DNA of 6,067 nucleotides from Deltaproteobacteria bacterium. Lineage in GTDB: Bacteria > Desulfobacterota > Desulfovibrionia > Desulfovibrionales > Desulfovibrionaceae. The notes beneath the pieces were generated by a model. That model saw nothing but the letters and a program-made list of their open reading frames with translations. It ran no database searches and was not told where the DNA came from. Numbering within the stretch: position 1 is the stretch's first letter; every line of letters starts with the position of its first letter. The position numbers and the translations under genes were made by a program. The stretch lies in NCBI GenBank assembly GCA_020861205.1, contig JAJBSY010000270.1, positions 1 through 6,067 of the forward strand, given 5' to 3'. Of this stretch, positions 1-5,757 are shown piece by piece.

Positions 1-826
1 ACCCGGCCTTGTCCAACCGCTCAAAGGCTTTTTCAACGGCGCCCTTGGCAACGAGGCTTCGCTCGGAATACCAGACGTCATGGCCGACTTTGAAAATTCT
101 GAGGTCTTCCTTGATGCCGTCCAGGATGGATTGCATCGCGTACTCGAAGCAGGCGTCGATTCCCTTGTCTTCGGGCATGGTTGCGAGATCTGGCTTACGG
201 GCGAGCATTTCCCTCGCGATGTCGATGATGTAGTCGCCTTTGTACCAATCCTCAGGCCAGACGACCGGTTTCCCGGCCAATTCCCTGACTCGCAGCCAGA
301 CGGAAAGACCGAGCAGCCGCATCTGGCGGCCCGCGTCGTTGATGTAATACTCCGTTTGAACGTCATAGCCCGCGAAACGCAGGACGCGGGCGAGCGAATC
401 GCCGATGGCGGCACCCCGGCCGTGGCCGATATGCAACGGGCCGGTGGGGTTTGCGGAAACGAATTCAACCTGGATCTTCTTGCCTGCACCTGTTTTCGGC
501 GCTCCGAAAGAAGAGCCCTCCTGTTCCGTGAGCCGGATGGTTTCTTGCCAGAAGGCGGGCGTCAGCGTCACATTGACAAACCCGGGACCGGCCACGGAAA
601 CGGACTCGATCGCAGCAGATTTTGTCTTGATTGTGCGGGCAATGTCTTCGGCAAGGTCACGCGGCGATTTACCCAGGTCCTTTGCTAGCAAAAGCGCGAC
701 GTTACTGGCTAAATCGCCGAATTTTTTGTCGCGAGGCGGTTCGATGACCGCTTTTGCAGGCCAGGAGAGGCCCATGGAGGCGACATGGTTTTGCAGAAGG
801 CTCAAAAGCAAGATCTTGGCGCGCAT
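1..826 (-). CDS. argS: Arginine--tRNA ligase, N-terminal part (runs off left edge)
   Basis: Class I aminoacyl-tRNA synthetase that charges tRNA(Arg) with arginine in the cytoplasm, using ATP. I translated 275 codons from the ATG at 826; the C-terminal half lies outside the window. Residues 1 to about 110 form the N-terminal additional domain typical of ArgS, with KFGDLASN at 35-42. The catalytic Rossmann domain begins near residue 117. Its signature ANPTGPLHIGHGR spans residues 125-137, with the ATP-binding HIGH motif at 132-135 (about 422-433). The following EYYINDAGRQ at 159-168 is also characteristic. The start is supported by AAAGGA on the minus strand (833-838), 6 nt upstream, and by the short N-terminus usual for the family. 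The KMSK-type loop and the anticodon-binding domain would be beyond the edge. No frameshift or internal stop is present. Identity is secure; only completeness is unknown. Confidence 0.97.
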   Translation of the reverse strand, partial: MRAKILLLSLLQNHVASMGLSWPAKAVIEPPRDKKFGDLASNVALLLAKDLGKSPRDLAEDIARTIKTKSAAIESVSVAGPGFVNVTLTPAFWQETIRLTEQEGSSFGAPKTGAGKKIQVEFVSANPTGPLHIGHGRGAAIGDSLARVLRFAGYDVQTEYYINDAGRQMRLLGLSVWLRVRELAGKPVVWPEDWYKGDYIIDIAREMLARKPDLATMPEDKGIDACFEYAMQSILDGIKEDLRIFKVGHDVWYSERSLVAKGAVEKAFERLDKAG

Positions 827-832
827 GGCAAA

Positions 833-838
833 TCCTTT
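833..838 (-). promoter_or_regulatory. Ribosome binding site of argS
   Basis: The minus strand reads AAAGGA, six nucleotides before the argS ATG at 826. It is a fair Shine-Dalgarno match at good spacing and supports that start over the downstream in-frame ATG at residue 18. Confidence 0.7.
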
Positions 839-841
839 ACC

Positions 842-867
842 GCGGAAAGGTTCCACGAAATTTCCGC
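842..867 (-). promoter_or_regulatory. Leader hairpin just upstream of the argS ribosome binding site
   Basis: A perfect 7-bp inverted repeat, GCGGAAA (842-848) and TTTCCGC (861-867), with a 12-nt loop. It sits 3 nt upstream of the argS Shine-Dalgarno sequence, in what would be the 5' untranslated region if the candidate promoter at 891-919 is used. The fold is seen directly; any role in translation or mRNA stability is inference. I see no T-box features in it. Confidence 0.35.
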
Positions 868-890
868 CCGGGAGGGGACGGGAGACGCCA

Positions 891-919
891 CTTATATCGT
901 TTCCGGAGAGGTTTGCCTA
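891..919 (-). promoter_or_regulatory. Candidate sigma70-type promoter for argS
   Basis: On the minus strand TAGGCA (914-919, 4 of 6 to the -35 consensus) is followed after exactly 17 nt by TATAAG (891-896, 5 of 6 to the -10 consensus). A transcript would begin near 884 and carry a leader of about 58 nt that includes the hairpin at 842-867. The -10 box is good and the -35 box is weak. argS could instead, or also, be reached by read-through from the gene upstream. Confidence 0.35.
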
Positions 920-951
920 GAGTTTTTCGGCGCTGGACGGGGAAGCGGGCG

Positions 952-981
952 AACGCCATCCGTCGTTCGACGAATGGCGTT
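952..981 (-). terminator. Long hairpin downstream of the unknown exported gene; terminator-like but lacks a T-run
   Basis: An inverted repeat starting 28 nt after the stop of the 209-aa gene. Arms AACGCCAT (952-959) and ATGGCGTT (974-981) surround CGTCG (961-965) and CGACG (968-972). The single non-complementary position (C960/A973 on the plus strand) becomes a G-U wobble in minus-strand RNA, so the RNA stem is continuous, about 13 pairs closing a GAAC-type tip. The next bases on the minus strand are CGCCCGCTTC with no T-run, so it is not a classic intrinsic terminator. It may protect the 3' end of the upstream mRNA or be a processing signal. Confidence 0.4.
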
Positions 982-1008
982 ATACCTACTCTGTTGATCA
1001 GACCCGGA

Positions 1009-1638
1009 TCAATAGGTCCACTTACCGGCCTTGTATTTGATAAGTTCGATAATCGGGGTGCGGTTCGATTCACTGAAAGGGCCGGCCAAGGCCTGCTTTT
1101 GATCCTTGCCGGTACTCACGTATTCAACTTCATGGTAGTTCATGCGGCCGATATACTTGATGGTTTTATTATTTTCGGTCGGATTGTACGACGTTTCCAG
1201 CGAGTCTATATCATAGGCCATATAACGGGCCAGATAGGTGCCGTCAGGCTGTTTCTTCACTTCCTTATGCGTGATGCTGGGTAGGCGCTGCTTGTTCATG
1301 CTCTCGATGCACGATTGGGCGAAGGTATCCAGCGAGTTTTTCAGCTTGTCGTCCGTCGTTGCCTGGGGCGCTGCCTTTACCTGCTTCGAAGCGGTGCCGG
1401 CTTGTTTGACCGCTGGTTTCCGGGGGGTGGAAGCCTCGATGTGGGTCAAGTGCGCCGTGCTTTGCCGGGGAGCGACCTTGGCTCTCGCCTTAGGAGGTTT
1501 TTGGGCCACAGGGGGCTTTTGAGCCGTGGGGGGAGCCTTGGCTTCGGCGGCCGAGGCCGGCGACGGTGCGTTCATGGGAAGAAAAATAAGGCAGGCAAAG
1601 AAAAAAACAGCATAAAGAAAAAAATTGTTCGGCTTCAT
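1009..1638 (-). CDS. Exported protein of unknown function with basic Pro/Ala/Lys-rich linker
   Basis: I do not recognise this 209-aa protein. Counting from the ATG at 1638, residues 1-30 look like a signal peptide: K2, a Phe-rich hydrophobic core at 6-20, and an ASA cleavage site at 28-30. The Cys at 16 is not in a convincing lipobox. Residues 31 to about 94 form a low-complexity linker with AQKPP repeated at 39-43 and 45-49. It holds roughly twelve Lys/Arg against two Glu, so it is strongly cationic. Residues 95-209 look like a compact domain, a helix (about 96-118) followed by alternating beta-type segments, rich in Tyr and ending in GKWTY. C110 is its only cysteine. An in-frame TTG at 1647 would add three residues. 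No Shine-Dalgarno sequence is visible before either start, and the terminator of the upstream gene ends 17 nt before the ATG. Periplasmic location is inferred. Confidence 0.8.
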   Translation of the reverse strand: MKPNNFFLYAVFFFACLIFLPMNAPSPASAAEAKAPPTAQKPPVAQKPPKARAKVAPRQSTAHLTHIEASTPRKPAVKQAGTASKQVKAAPQATTDDKLKNSLDTFAQSCIESMNKQRLPSITHKEVKKQPDGTYLARYMAYDIDSLETSYNPTENNKTIKYIGRMNYHEVEYVSTGKDQKQALAGPFSESNRTPIIELIKYKAGKWTY

Positions 1639-1654
1639 GAGATGCAAATAGCAT

Positions 1655-1690
1655 AAAAAAAGACCCGGCGGAAGTATCCACCGGGTCTTT
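1655..1690 (-). terminator. Rho-independent terminator of the VWA-OmpA gene
   Basis: Arms AAAGACCCGG and CCGGGTCTTT (1681-1690 and 1659-1668 read on the minus strand) make a perfect 10-bp stem. The stem continues through a U-G wobble and three more pairs to a UACU loop. A run of seven T on the minus strand (1655-1661) overlaps the 3' arm and continues past it. It begins 16 nt after the stop codon of the VWA-OmpA gene. On the plus strand the stem is not followed by T, so it acts in one direction. Confidence 0.92.
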
Positions 1691-1706
1691 AGAATCGATT
1701 TTAGTC

Positions 1707-2720
1707 CTAGTTGATTTCCGCGCGGCGGTTCAGGCGGCGGCCTTCTTCCGTACGGTTGTCAAACTTGGGCTGGGATTCCCCGTAACCGATGGCGGTCATG
1801 GAAGAAGCGGGGATGCCCTTTCTGGCCAGGTAGTTCTTAACCGCGTTGGCGCGGCGCTGAGACAGGCCCATGTTATATTCGTCGCTACCGATGGAGCAGG
1901 TGTGCCCGCCGATTTCGACGTTGCGCGGGGAGCTCTGGAGCATCCGGGCGACTTCATCGAGGATGGCGGCGGATTCATCGGTGATCACGGCGGAGTCGAA
2001 CCCGAACTGCACGCTGCGCAGGTCTATGCGGCCACCGGCCACGTCGTAGAACACGTCGGCAACGAATTTTTCAACCGCCGCGTTGCTGCGGATCAGTTCT
2101 TCGGCTTCAACCACGACGGAGCAGCTGCGCATGGCGGCGATCTGCTGGATGGTTTCTTTGCCTTCCGGCTTGTCGGCCACGGAAATGACATGCACGCAGA
2201 TGTCGGGGTTGGAGTTGTACAGGGCGGTTACCTGCGCCACGGGGTCGGAACCCAGGTTGGAATTGCCGTCGGTCACCATGATGACGCCGGTTTTACGGCT
2301 CATGCGGTTGTAGTCGCTGGCAAGCACGCCGATGCTGTCGCCCATGGGGGTCAGACGGCCGTAAATCGGCATTTCGGTTTTCAGGCTTTCGATGGCTTTC
2401 TTCATGGAAGCTTCGTTATAGGTGCTCTGCGGAAGAACTTCACTCAGGGGAGCGAAGGTGTGCAGGCTGCCCGAATAGCCGAGGGCAGGAATTTCTTCGT
2501 TAACGCGCAGCAGGGCTTCTTTCGCGATGGCCGCCTTGGTGGTGGTCCTGGTCAGAAGGCCTGCGGCGTTGTTCTTCATCATCATGGAGCCGGACTGGTC
2601 CACCAGGAAATCAAAACTGTTGATTTTGGGGATCAGGTTGCCGGCCGGGGCCGCGGTTGCGCTCACCGCGAACATGAGGGTCATGGCCGCGAGCAGAGCA
2701 AAGGACTTGAAAAGTTTCAT
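1707..2720 (-). CDS. Exported von Willebrand factor A / OmpA-domain protein
   Basis: A 337-aa periplasmic or outer-membrane-associated protein. Residues 1-23 are a Sec signal peptide with a cleavage site near SATA/A. Residues 35 to about 225 are a vWA domain with a complete metal-ion-dependent adhesion site: D41, S43 and S45 (DQSGS), T124 (LTPMGDS) and D151 (VTDGNSN). Residues about 235-337 are an OmpA C-terminal domain of the kind that anchors to peptidoglycan, with FDSA at 241-244, GHT at 272-274, LSQRRA at 286-291 and the closing NRRAEIN. Position 275, normally the Asp that contacts diaminopimelate, is Cys, while the partner Arg (R290) is kept. The ATG at 2720 is preferred over an in-frame TTG at 2750 because GGAGGA lies just upstream of it and a signal peptide begins there. 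The gene has its own promoter and terminator. It likely binds a protein partner at the cell wall through a divalent metal; the partner is unknown. Confidence 0.93.
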   Translation of the reverse strand: MKLFKSFALLAAMTLMFAVSATAAPAGNLIPKINSFDFLVDQSGSMMMKNNAAGLLTRTTTKAAIAKEALLRVNEEIPALGYSGSLHTFAPLSEVLPQSTYNEASMKKAIESLKTEMPIYGRLTPMGDSIGVLASDYNRMSRKTGVIMVTDGNSNLGSDPVAQVTALYNSNPDICVHVISVADKPEGKETIQQIAAMRSCSVVVEAEELIRSNAAVEKFVADVFYDVAGGRIDLRSVQFGFDSAVITDESAAILDEVARMLQSSPRNVEIGGHTCSIGSDEYNMGLSQRRANAVKNYLARKGIPASSMTAIGYGESQPKFDNRTEEGRRLNRRAEIN

Positions 2721-2725
2721 TTGTG

Positions 2726-2733
2726 TTCCTCCA
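2726..2733 (-). promoter_or_regulatory. Strong ribosome binding site deciding the VWA-OmpA start
   Basis: The minus strand reads TGGAGGAA, ending 5 nt before the ATG at 2720. This is close to a perfect Shine-Dalgarno sequence. It fixes the start at 2720 because the TTG at 2750 would place it inside the coding region. Confidence 0.88.
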
Positions 2734-2804
2734 GAAAAATTAAAAATCAAGGTTCGCGTTGAGGATTACGTACCACATAATCACGTATATCCGCATAGAA
2801 AAAA

Positions 2805-2827
2805 TTAAAAAACATATATTTTTTTAA
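2805..2827 (-). promoter_or_regulatory. A/T-only inverted repeat in the VWA-OmpA leader
   Basis: TTAAAAAA (2805-2812) and TTTTTTAA (2820-2827) can pair as an 8-bp stem with a 7-nt loop, inside a leader of about 134 nt that is much richer in A and T than the genes on either side. The stem has no G-C pair and would be weak. It may simply keep the leader unstructured, or it may be an AU-rich protein or small-RNA site. Function is not shown by the sequence. Confidence 0.3.
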
Positions 2828-2845
2828 CACCTTTTCTTTGCGCAC

Positions 2846-2858
2846 ACAACTCAGTTGT
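2846..2858. promoter_or_regulatory. Candidate operator palindrome at the VWA-OmpA transcription start
   Basis: ACAACT-C-AGTTGT is a perfect 6+1+6 palindrome. It begins 2 nt after the -10 box at 2861-2866 and covers the predicted start of transcription near 2854. This placement is typical of a repressor operator. I cannot assign it to a known regulator, and as RNA it could also be a short hairpin at the 5' end. Confidence 0.4.
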
Positions 2859-2860
2859 AG

Positions 2861-2888
2861 AGCATAGCCGATTCCGGATTTGCGTCAA
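2861..2888 (-). promoter_or_regulatory. Sigma70-type promoter of the VWA-OmpA gene
   Basis: On the minus strand TTGACG (2883-2888, 5 of 6 to consensus) is followed after 16 nt by TATGCT (2861-2866, 4 of 6). It lies between the gcvPB 3' end and the VWA-OmpA gene, just after a terminator-like element, as expected for an independent unit. Start of transcription is predicted near 2854. Confidence 0.7.
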
Positions 2889-2901
2889 GGGTTGTATGGA
2901 C

Positions 2902-2941
2902 AAAAAATAACTATTTTCCGGCCTGTTTTTTCAGGGCCCGG
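2902..2941 (-). terminator. Possible terminator of the glycine cleavage operon
   Basis: CCGGCCTG (2918-2925) pairs with CAGG-gc-CCGG (2932-2941) around a 6-nt loop, leaving a 2-nt bulge. On the minus strand the stem is followed by AAAATAGTT and then ATTTTTT (T-run at 2902-2907), so the T-run is about 10 nt from the stem rather than touching it. It lies 34 nt after the gcvPB stop and ends 13 nt before the -35 box of the next gene. Position fits a terminator; structure is imperfect. Confidence 0.5.
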
Positions 2942-2974
2942 CAATTCCCCGGACTGCGTCACAGTTATTTTCGG

Positions 2975-4420
2975 TTATGGCTCATCCGTTAAAACCATTT
3001 CCTTGGCGGCTTTCGTCTCGTCCAGCCGCCGTACCGGCAAGGTTACGGGAGCGGCTATAATGGGGGCCGGATCTTTTTCGGCCAAATCTATAATGGCGAT
3101 CAAATCATTGCAGAACCGATCGAGGGTTTCCTTGCTCTCGGTTTCCGTCGGTTCAAACATGAGGCTTTCTTTGACAATCAGCGGAAAATATATCGTCGGC
3201 GCGTGATATCCCTTGTCCAGCAGCGCCTTGGCAAGGTCCAGCGCACGGACGTGGTACGGTGCGAGGTTGGCAGCGGAAGCAACAAATTCGTGCATACATA
3301 TGCGATTGAAAGGAATATCCAGGTGTCCCTCCAGAAGCTTCCGCATATAGTTGGCATTCAGAACGGCGTAATCCGAAGCCCGCGCAAGACCTTCCTTCCC
3401 CAGCCGGAGCATGTAGCCGAGAGCTTTTAGGGTGACGCAGAAGTTCCCCTGAAAGGGAGCCACGTTGCCGATGGAGTCCGGATAGTCGTCGTGCAGAGCG
3501 TAGGTTCCGTCATCGTTTTTCCGGACCCGGGGAGACGGCAGGAACGGAATGAGCCTTTCGGAAACGCCGACGGGCCCGGCGCCCGGACCGCCGCCGCCGT
3601 GAGGCGTACCCATCGTCTTGTGCAGGTTCAGGTGAACGACGTCAAAACCAACATCGCCGACCCGCATACGCCACATGATGGCGTTGAAGTTCGCGCCGTC
3701 ATAATAGAGGAGCGCGTCGACGGACCGCAGCAACGTGACGATTTCGGGCAGTTTTTTTTCAAAAAGACCGAGCGTGTTCGGGCAGGTCATCATGAGGGCC
3801 GCCACCGAGTCGTCGAGCACCTCGGCCAGAGCGGCCGGGTCCACGATACCGTCCTTGGAGGCTATGTTGACGACTTCAAAACCCGCGAGAGCCGCGCTGG
3901 CGGGATTGGTTCCGTGGGCGGAGTCCGGGCAGACGACCTTGGTTTTCTTGTTGCCCTTGGCTTTGTGGTATGCCGCGACAAGAAGCGCGCCGGTCAGTTC
4001 TCCCTGGGCGCCGGCCATGGGATTCAGGGTAAACGCCCCCATGCCGGTTACCTCGCAGAGCAGCTGCTCGGTCATATACATGGCTTCAAGGGCGCCCTGG
4101 GCGAGCGTTTCCCCCTGCGGCAGCCGTGCGTGAAGCGGATGCAGCTGCGTAAAGCCGGGAAGCGAGGCCACGTGCTCCATGAACTTCGGGTTGTATTTCA
4201 TGGTGCAGGAACCCAATGGATAGAAATTGCCGTCGACGCAATAGTTCAAGCGTGACAGCCCGGTAAAGTGGCGGACGACGTCCAGTTCGGACATTTCAGG
4301 AAGTTTTGGGGCGTTTTGCCGCAAAAGTTCTTTCGGCAACATTCCGGAAGCCCGTTTTTCGGGCAGGGAGGGAACGACGCCGGTACGGCCGGGTACGGAT
4401 TGGCGAAAAACGGTTTTCAT
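2975..4420 (-). CDS. gcvPB: Glycine dehydrogenase (decarboxylating) subunit 2
   Basis: The 481-aa PLP-bearing subunit of the glycine cleavage P-protein. With GcvPA it decarboxylates glycine and transfers the aminomethyl group to the lipoyl arm of GcvH in the cytoplasm. The PLP-binding lysine is K268 in HLNLHKT (263-269), followed by the glycine-rich TPHGGGGPGAGPVGV at 272-286. Other family blocks are FYPLGSCTMKYNP (66-78), HGTNPASA (169-176) and YYDGANFNA (239-247), whose D241 is the expected pyridine-nitrogen contact. Length is normal for subunit 2. The ATG at 4420 overlaps the gcvPA stop as ATGA, and GAGGT (4426-4430) lies 5 nt upstream, so the two subunits are probably translated in a coupled way at equal amounts. 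The residues after the active-site lysine read TMGTPHGG, whereas from memory TFSTPHGG is commoner. The gene looks intact. Confidence 0.97.
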   Translation of the reverse strand: MKTVFRQSVPGRTGVVPSLPEKRASGMLPKELLRQNAPKLPEMSELDVVRHFTGLSRLNYCVDGNFYPLGSCTMKYNPKFMEHVASLPGFTQLHPLHARLPQGETLAQGALEAMYMTEQLLCEVTGMGAFTLNPMAGAQGELTGALLVAAYHKAKGNKKTKVVCPDSAHGTNPASAALAGFEVVNIASKDGIVDPAALAEVLDDSVAALMMTCPNTLGLFEKKLPEIVTLLRSVDALLYYDGANFNAIMWRMRVGDVGFDVVHLNLHKTMGTPHGGGGPGAGPVGVSERLIPFLPSPRVRKNDDGTYALHDDYPDSIGNVAPFQGNFCVTLKALGYMLRLGKEGLARASDYAVLNANYMRKLLEGHLDIPFNRICMHEFVASAANLAPYHVRALDLAKALLDKGYHAPTIYFPLIVKESLMFEPTETESKETLDRFCNDLIAIIDLAEKDPAPIIAAPVTLPVRRLDETKAAKEMVLTDEP

Positions 4421-5748
4421 AGGTTACCTCGCAGGAACGCGGCCAGTTGTTCGATTTTGGAATGTTGCGTCAGCTCGGTGCAGGCCACGAGAAGGACATT
4501 GTCCATATTATCGTACCAGGATCCCACCGGCAGGCCCGGAATGATTTTTTCACGCAGCATGGCCTCGACGATTTCGGTCGCCGGCTTGGGAAGGACGAGG
4601 GCGAATTCATTCCCGAAAGGCAGAGTGTTGAGGCGCCGGACGCCTGGCAGCGCCGTCAGCGCTTTTTCGGCCTCCCTCGCCCGCATCATGCTTATTTCCG
4701 CGGTTCGGGCAAGCCCTTCCGGGCCGAGCAGGCAGAGGTGGATCAGAGCGCGCAACGCGCAGAGGGCCTGGTTGGAGCAGATGTTGGACGTGGCCTTGGC
4801 GCGCCGGATGTGTTGTTCCCTGGCTTGGAGGGTGAGAACGTATCCCGTTTTCCCTTGCGTATCCACCGTTCTGCCGACTATCCTGCCGGGAATCTGGCGG
4901 ACAAGGGCTTTCGTGCAGGCCATGATGCCGAGGTACGGGCCGCCGAAGCCAAGGGGTTGTCCTATGGACTGCCCGTCCGCCACGGCGATGTCCGCGCCCA
5001 TCTCGCCCGGCGTCTTCAAGACGGACTGCATGACGGGGTAGGTGGCAAGGATGGACAGCGCGCCTTTTTCTTCGGCTTTGGCGAACAGGCCGGAAAAATC
5101 GCTGACCACGCCGAAGAAGTTCGGATTCTGCACCACGACGCCGGCCGCTTTGTCGGTCAGGGCCTTCTGAAGGGCATGTATGTCCGGCGCGCCGTCCGCG
5201 TGGGGGACGGTAACGATCGTAAACCCGAGGTTGGCCGTGAGGGTGGCGAGCATGGTGCGGTAAAGCGGGTTGACGGTCTCGTCCACAATGATCCTGCCGC
5301 GCTTGGTGGCCCGGGCCGCCATCATGGCCGCTTCAAAAATGGCGCTGCCCCCGTCGTAAACGGAGGCGTTGGCGACGTCCATTTCCAGGAGGCGGCAGAC
5401 GGCTGTCTGGTATTCGAAAATGGCCTGTAACGTCCCTTGCGAGGCTTCCGGCTGGTAAGGCGTATAGGCGGTATAGAATTCTCCGCGTCCGGCAAGGGCG
5501 TCCACGGCTTTCGGGATGGCGTGGTTATAAAAACCGCCGCCCACGAAACTGGGGATGGTATGCTGGTTCTTCGCGGCCAGGGCTTCCAACCGCTCGCAGA
5601 CGGCTGTTTCGCTGAGTCCGTCGGGCAGGTTGAAGCTCCGGGGCCGCATGGCGGCGGGAATATCGGCGAACAGTTCGTCGAGATTTTTTACCCCGATCAC
5701 CTGCAACATTGCGCCGAGATCTTCCGGAGTATGGGGGATATAGGGCAT
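4417..5748 (-). CDS. gcvPA: Glycine dehydrogenase (decarboxylating) subunit 1
   Basis: The 443-aa partner subunit of the split P-protein. It has the same fold as subunit 2 but lacks the PLP lysine, and contributes to the active site and the dimer. Recognisable blocks are SFVGGGFYNHAIP (67-79), FYTAYTPYQPEASQGTLQAI (91-110), NASVYDGGSA (127-136), VVVQNPNFFGV (204-214), GQSIGQPLGFGGPYLGIMA (259-277), PGRIVGRTVD (287-296) and ATSNICSNQALCAL (319-332). The ATG at 5748 is preceded by GGAGGT (5752-5757) only 3 nt upstream, a strong but closely spaced ribosome binding site, itself next to a run of eight T on the minus strand. It follows gcvH after a 117-nt gap in which I see no gene, clear terminator or promoter, and it overlaps gcvPB by 4 nt. 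Length and motifs are normal for the family. Confidence 0.97.
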   Translation of the reverse strand: MPYIPHTPEDLGAMLQVIGVKNLDELFADIPAAMRPRSFNLPDGLSETAVCERLEALAAKNQHTIPSFVGGGFYNHAIPKAVDALAGRGEFYTAYTPYQPEASQGTLQAIFEYQTAVCRLLEMDVANASVYDGGSAIFEAAMMAARATKRGRIIVDETVNPLYRTMLATLTANLGFTIVTVPHADGAPDIHALQKALTDKAAGVVVQNPNFFGVVSDFSGLFAKAEEKGALSILATYPVMQSVLKTPGEMGADIAVADGQSIGQPLGFGGPYLGIMACTKALVRQIPGRIVGRTVDTQGKTGYVLTLQAREQHIRRAKATSNICSNQALCALRALIHLCLLGPEGLARTAEISMMRAREAEKALTALPGVRRLNTLPFGNEFALVLPKPATEIVEAMLREKIIPGLPVGSWYDNMDNVLLVACTELTQHSKIEQLAAFLRGNL

Positions 5749-5751
5749 GCG

Positions 5752-5757
5752 ACCTCC
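5752..5757 (-). promoter_or_regulatory. Ribosome binding site of gcvPA, unusually close to the start
   Basis: GGAGGT on the minus strand ends 3 nt before the ATG at 5748. The upstream flank is eight consecutive T on the minus strand (5758-5765). The site is a strong match, the spacing is shorter than usual, and no other in-frame start with a better site is seen. Confidence 0.75.

Noticed and set aside
80..1284. Plus-strand open frames opposite argS and in the argS upstream region
   Set aside because: They overlap each other in several frames, and argS on the other strand has unmistakable synthetase motifs. The frame at 754-1284 crosses the hairpin and the 209-aa gene without any supporting feature.
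1601..1624. Two runs of seven T on the minus strand within the signal-peptide coding region, as a frameshift or slippage switch
   Set aside because: The reading frame through both runs gives a sensible signal peptide, and the alternative frame gives no recognisable extension, so a programmed slip is not needed.
2721..2750. TTG at 2750 as start of the VWA-OmpA protein
   Set aside because: It would add ten residues before the signal peptide and bury the strong ribosome binding site inside the coding region.
1902..2762. Long plus-strand open frame opposite the VWA-OmpA gene
   Set aside because: It is rich in Gly, His and Val in the way antisense frames of GC-biased genes are, has no domain I recognise, and lies opposite a gene with clear vWA and OmpA motifs.
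2764..2782. Short inverted repeat GATTA / TAATC in the VWA-OmpA leader
   Set aside because: Only five pairs with a nine-nucleotide loop in AT-rich sequence, which is expected by chance.
3491..5430. Long plus-strand open frames opposite gcvPB and gcvPA (3491-4255, 4268-5041, 4447-5430)
   Set aside because: They mirror well-supported enzyme genes, overlap one another, and show no recognisable motifs or ribosome binding sites.
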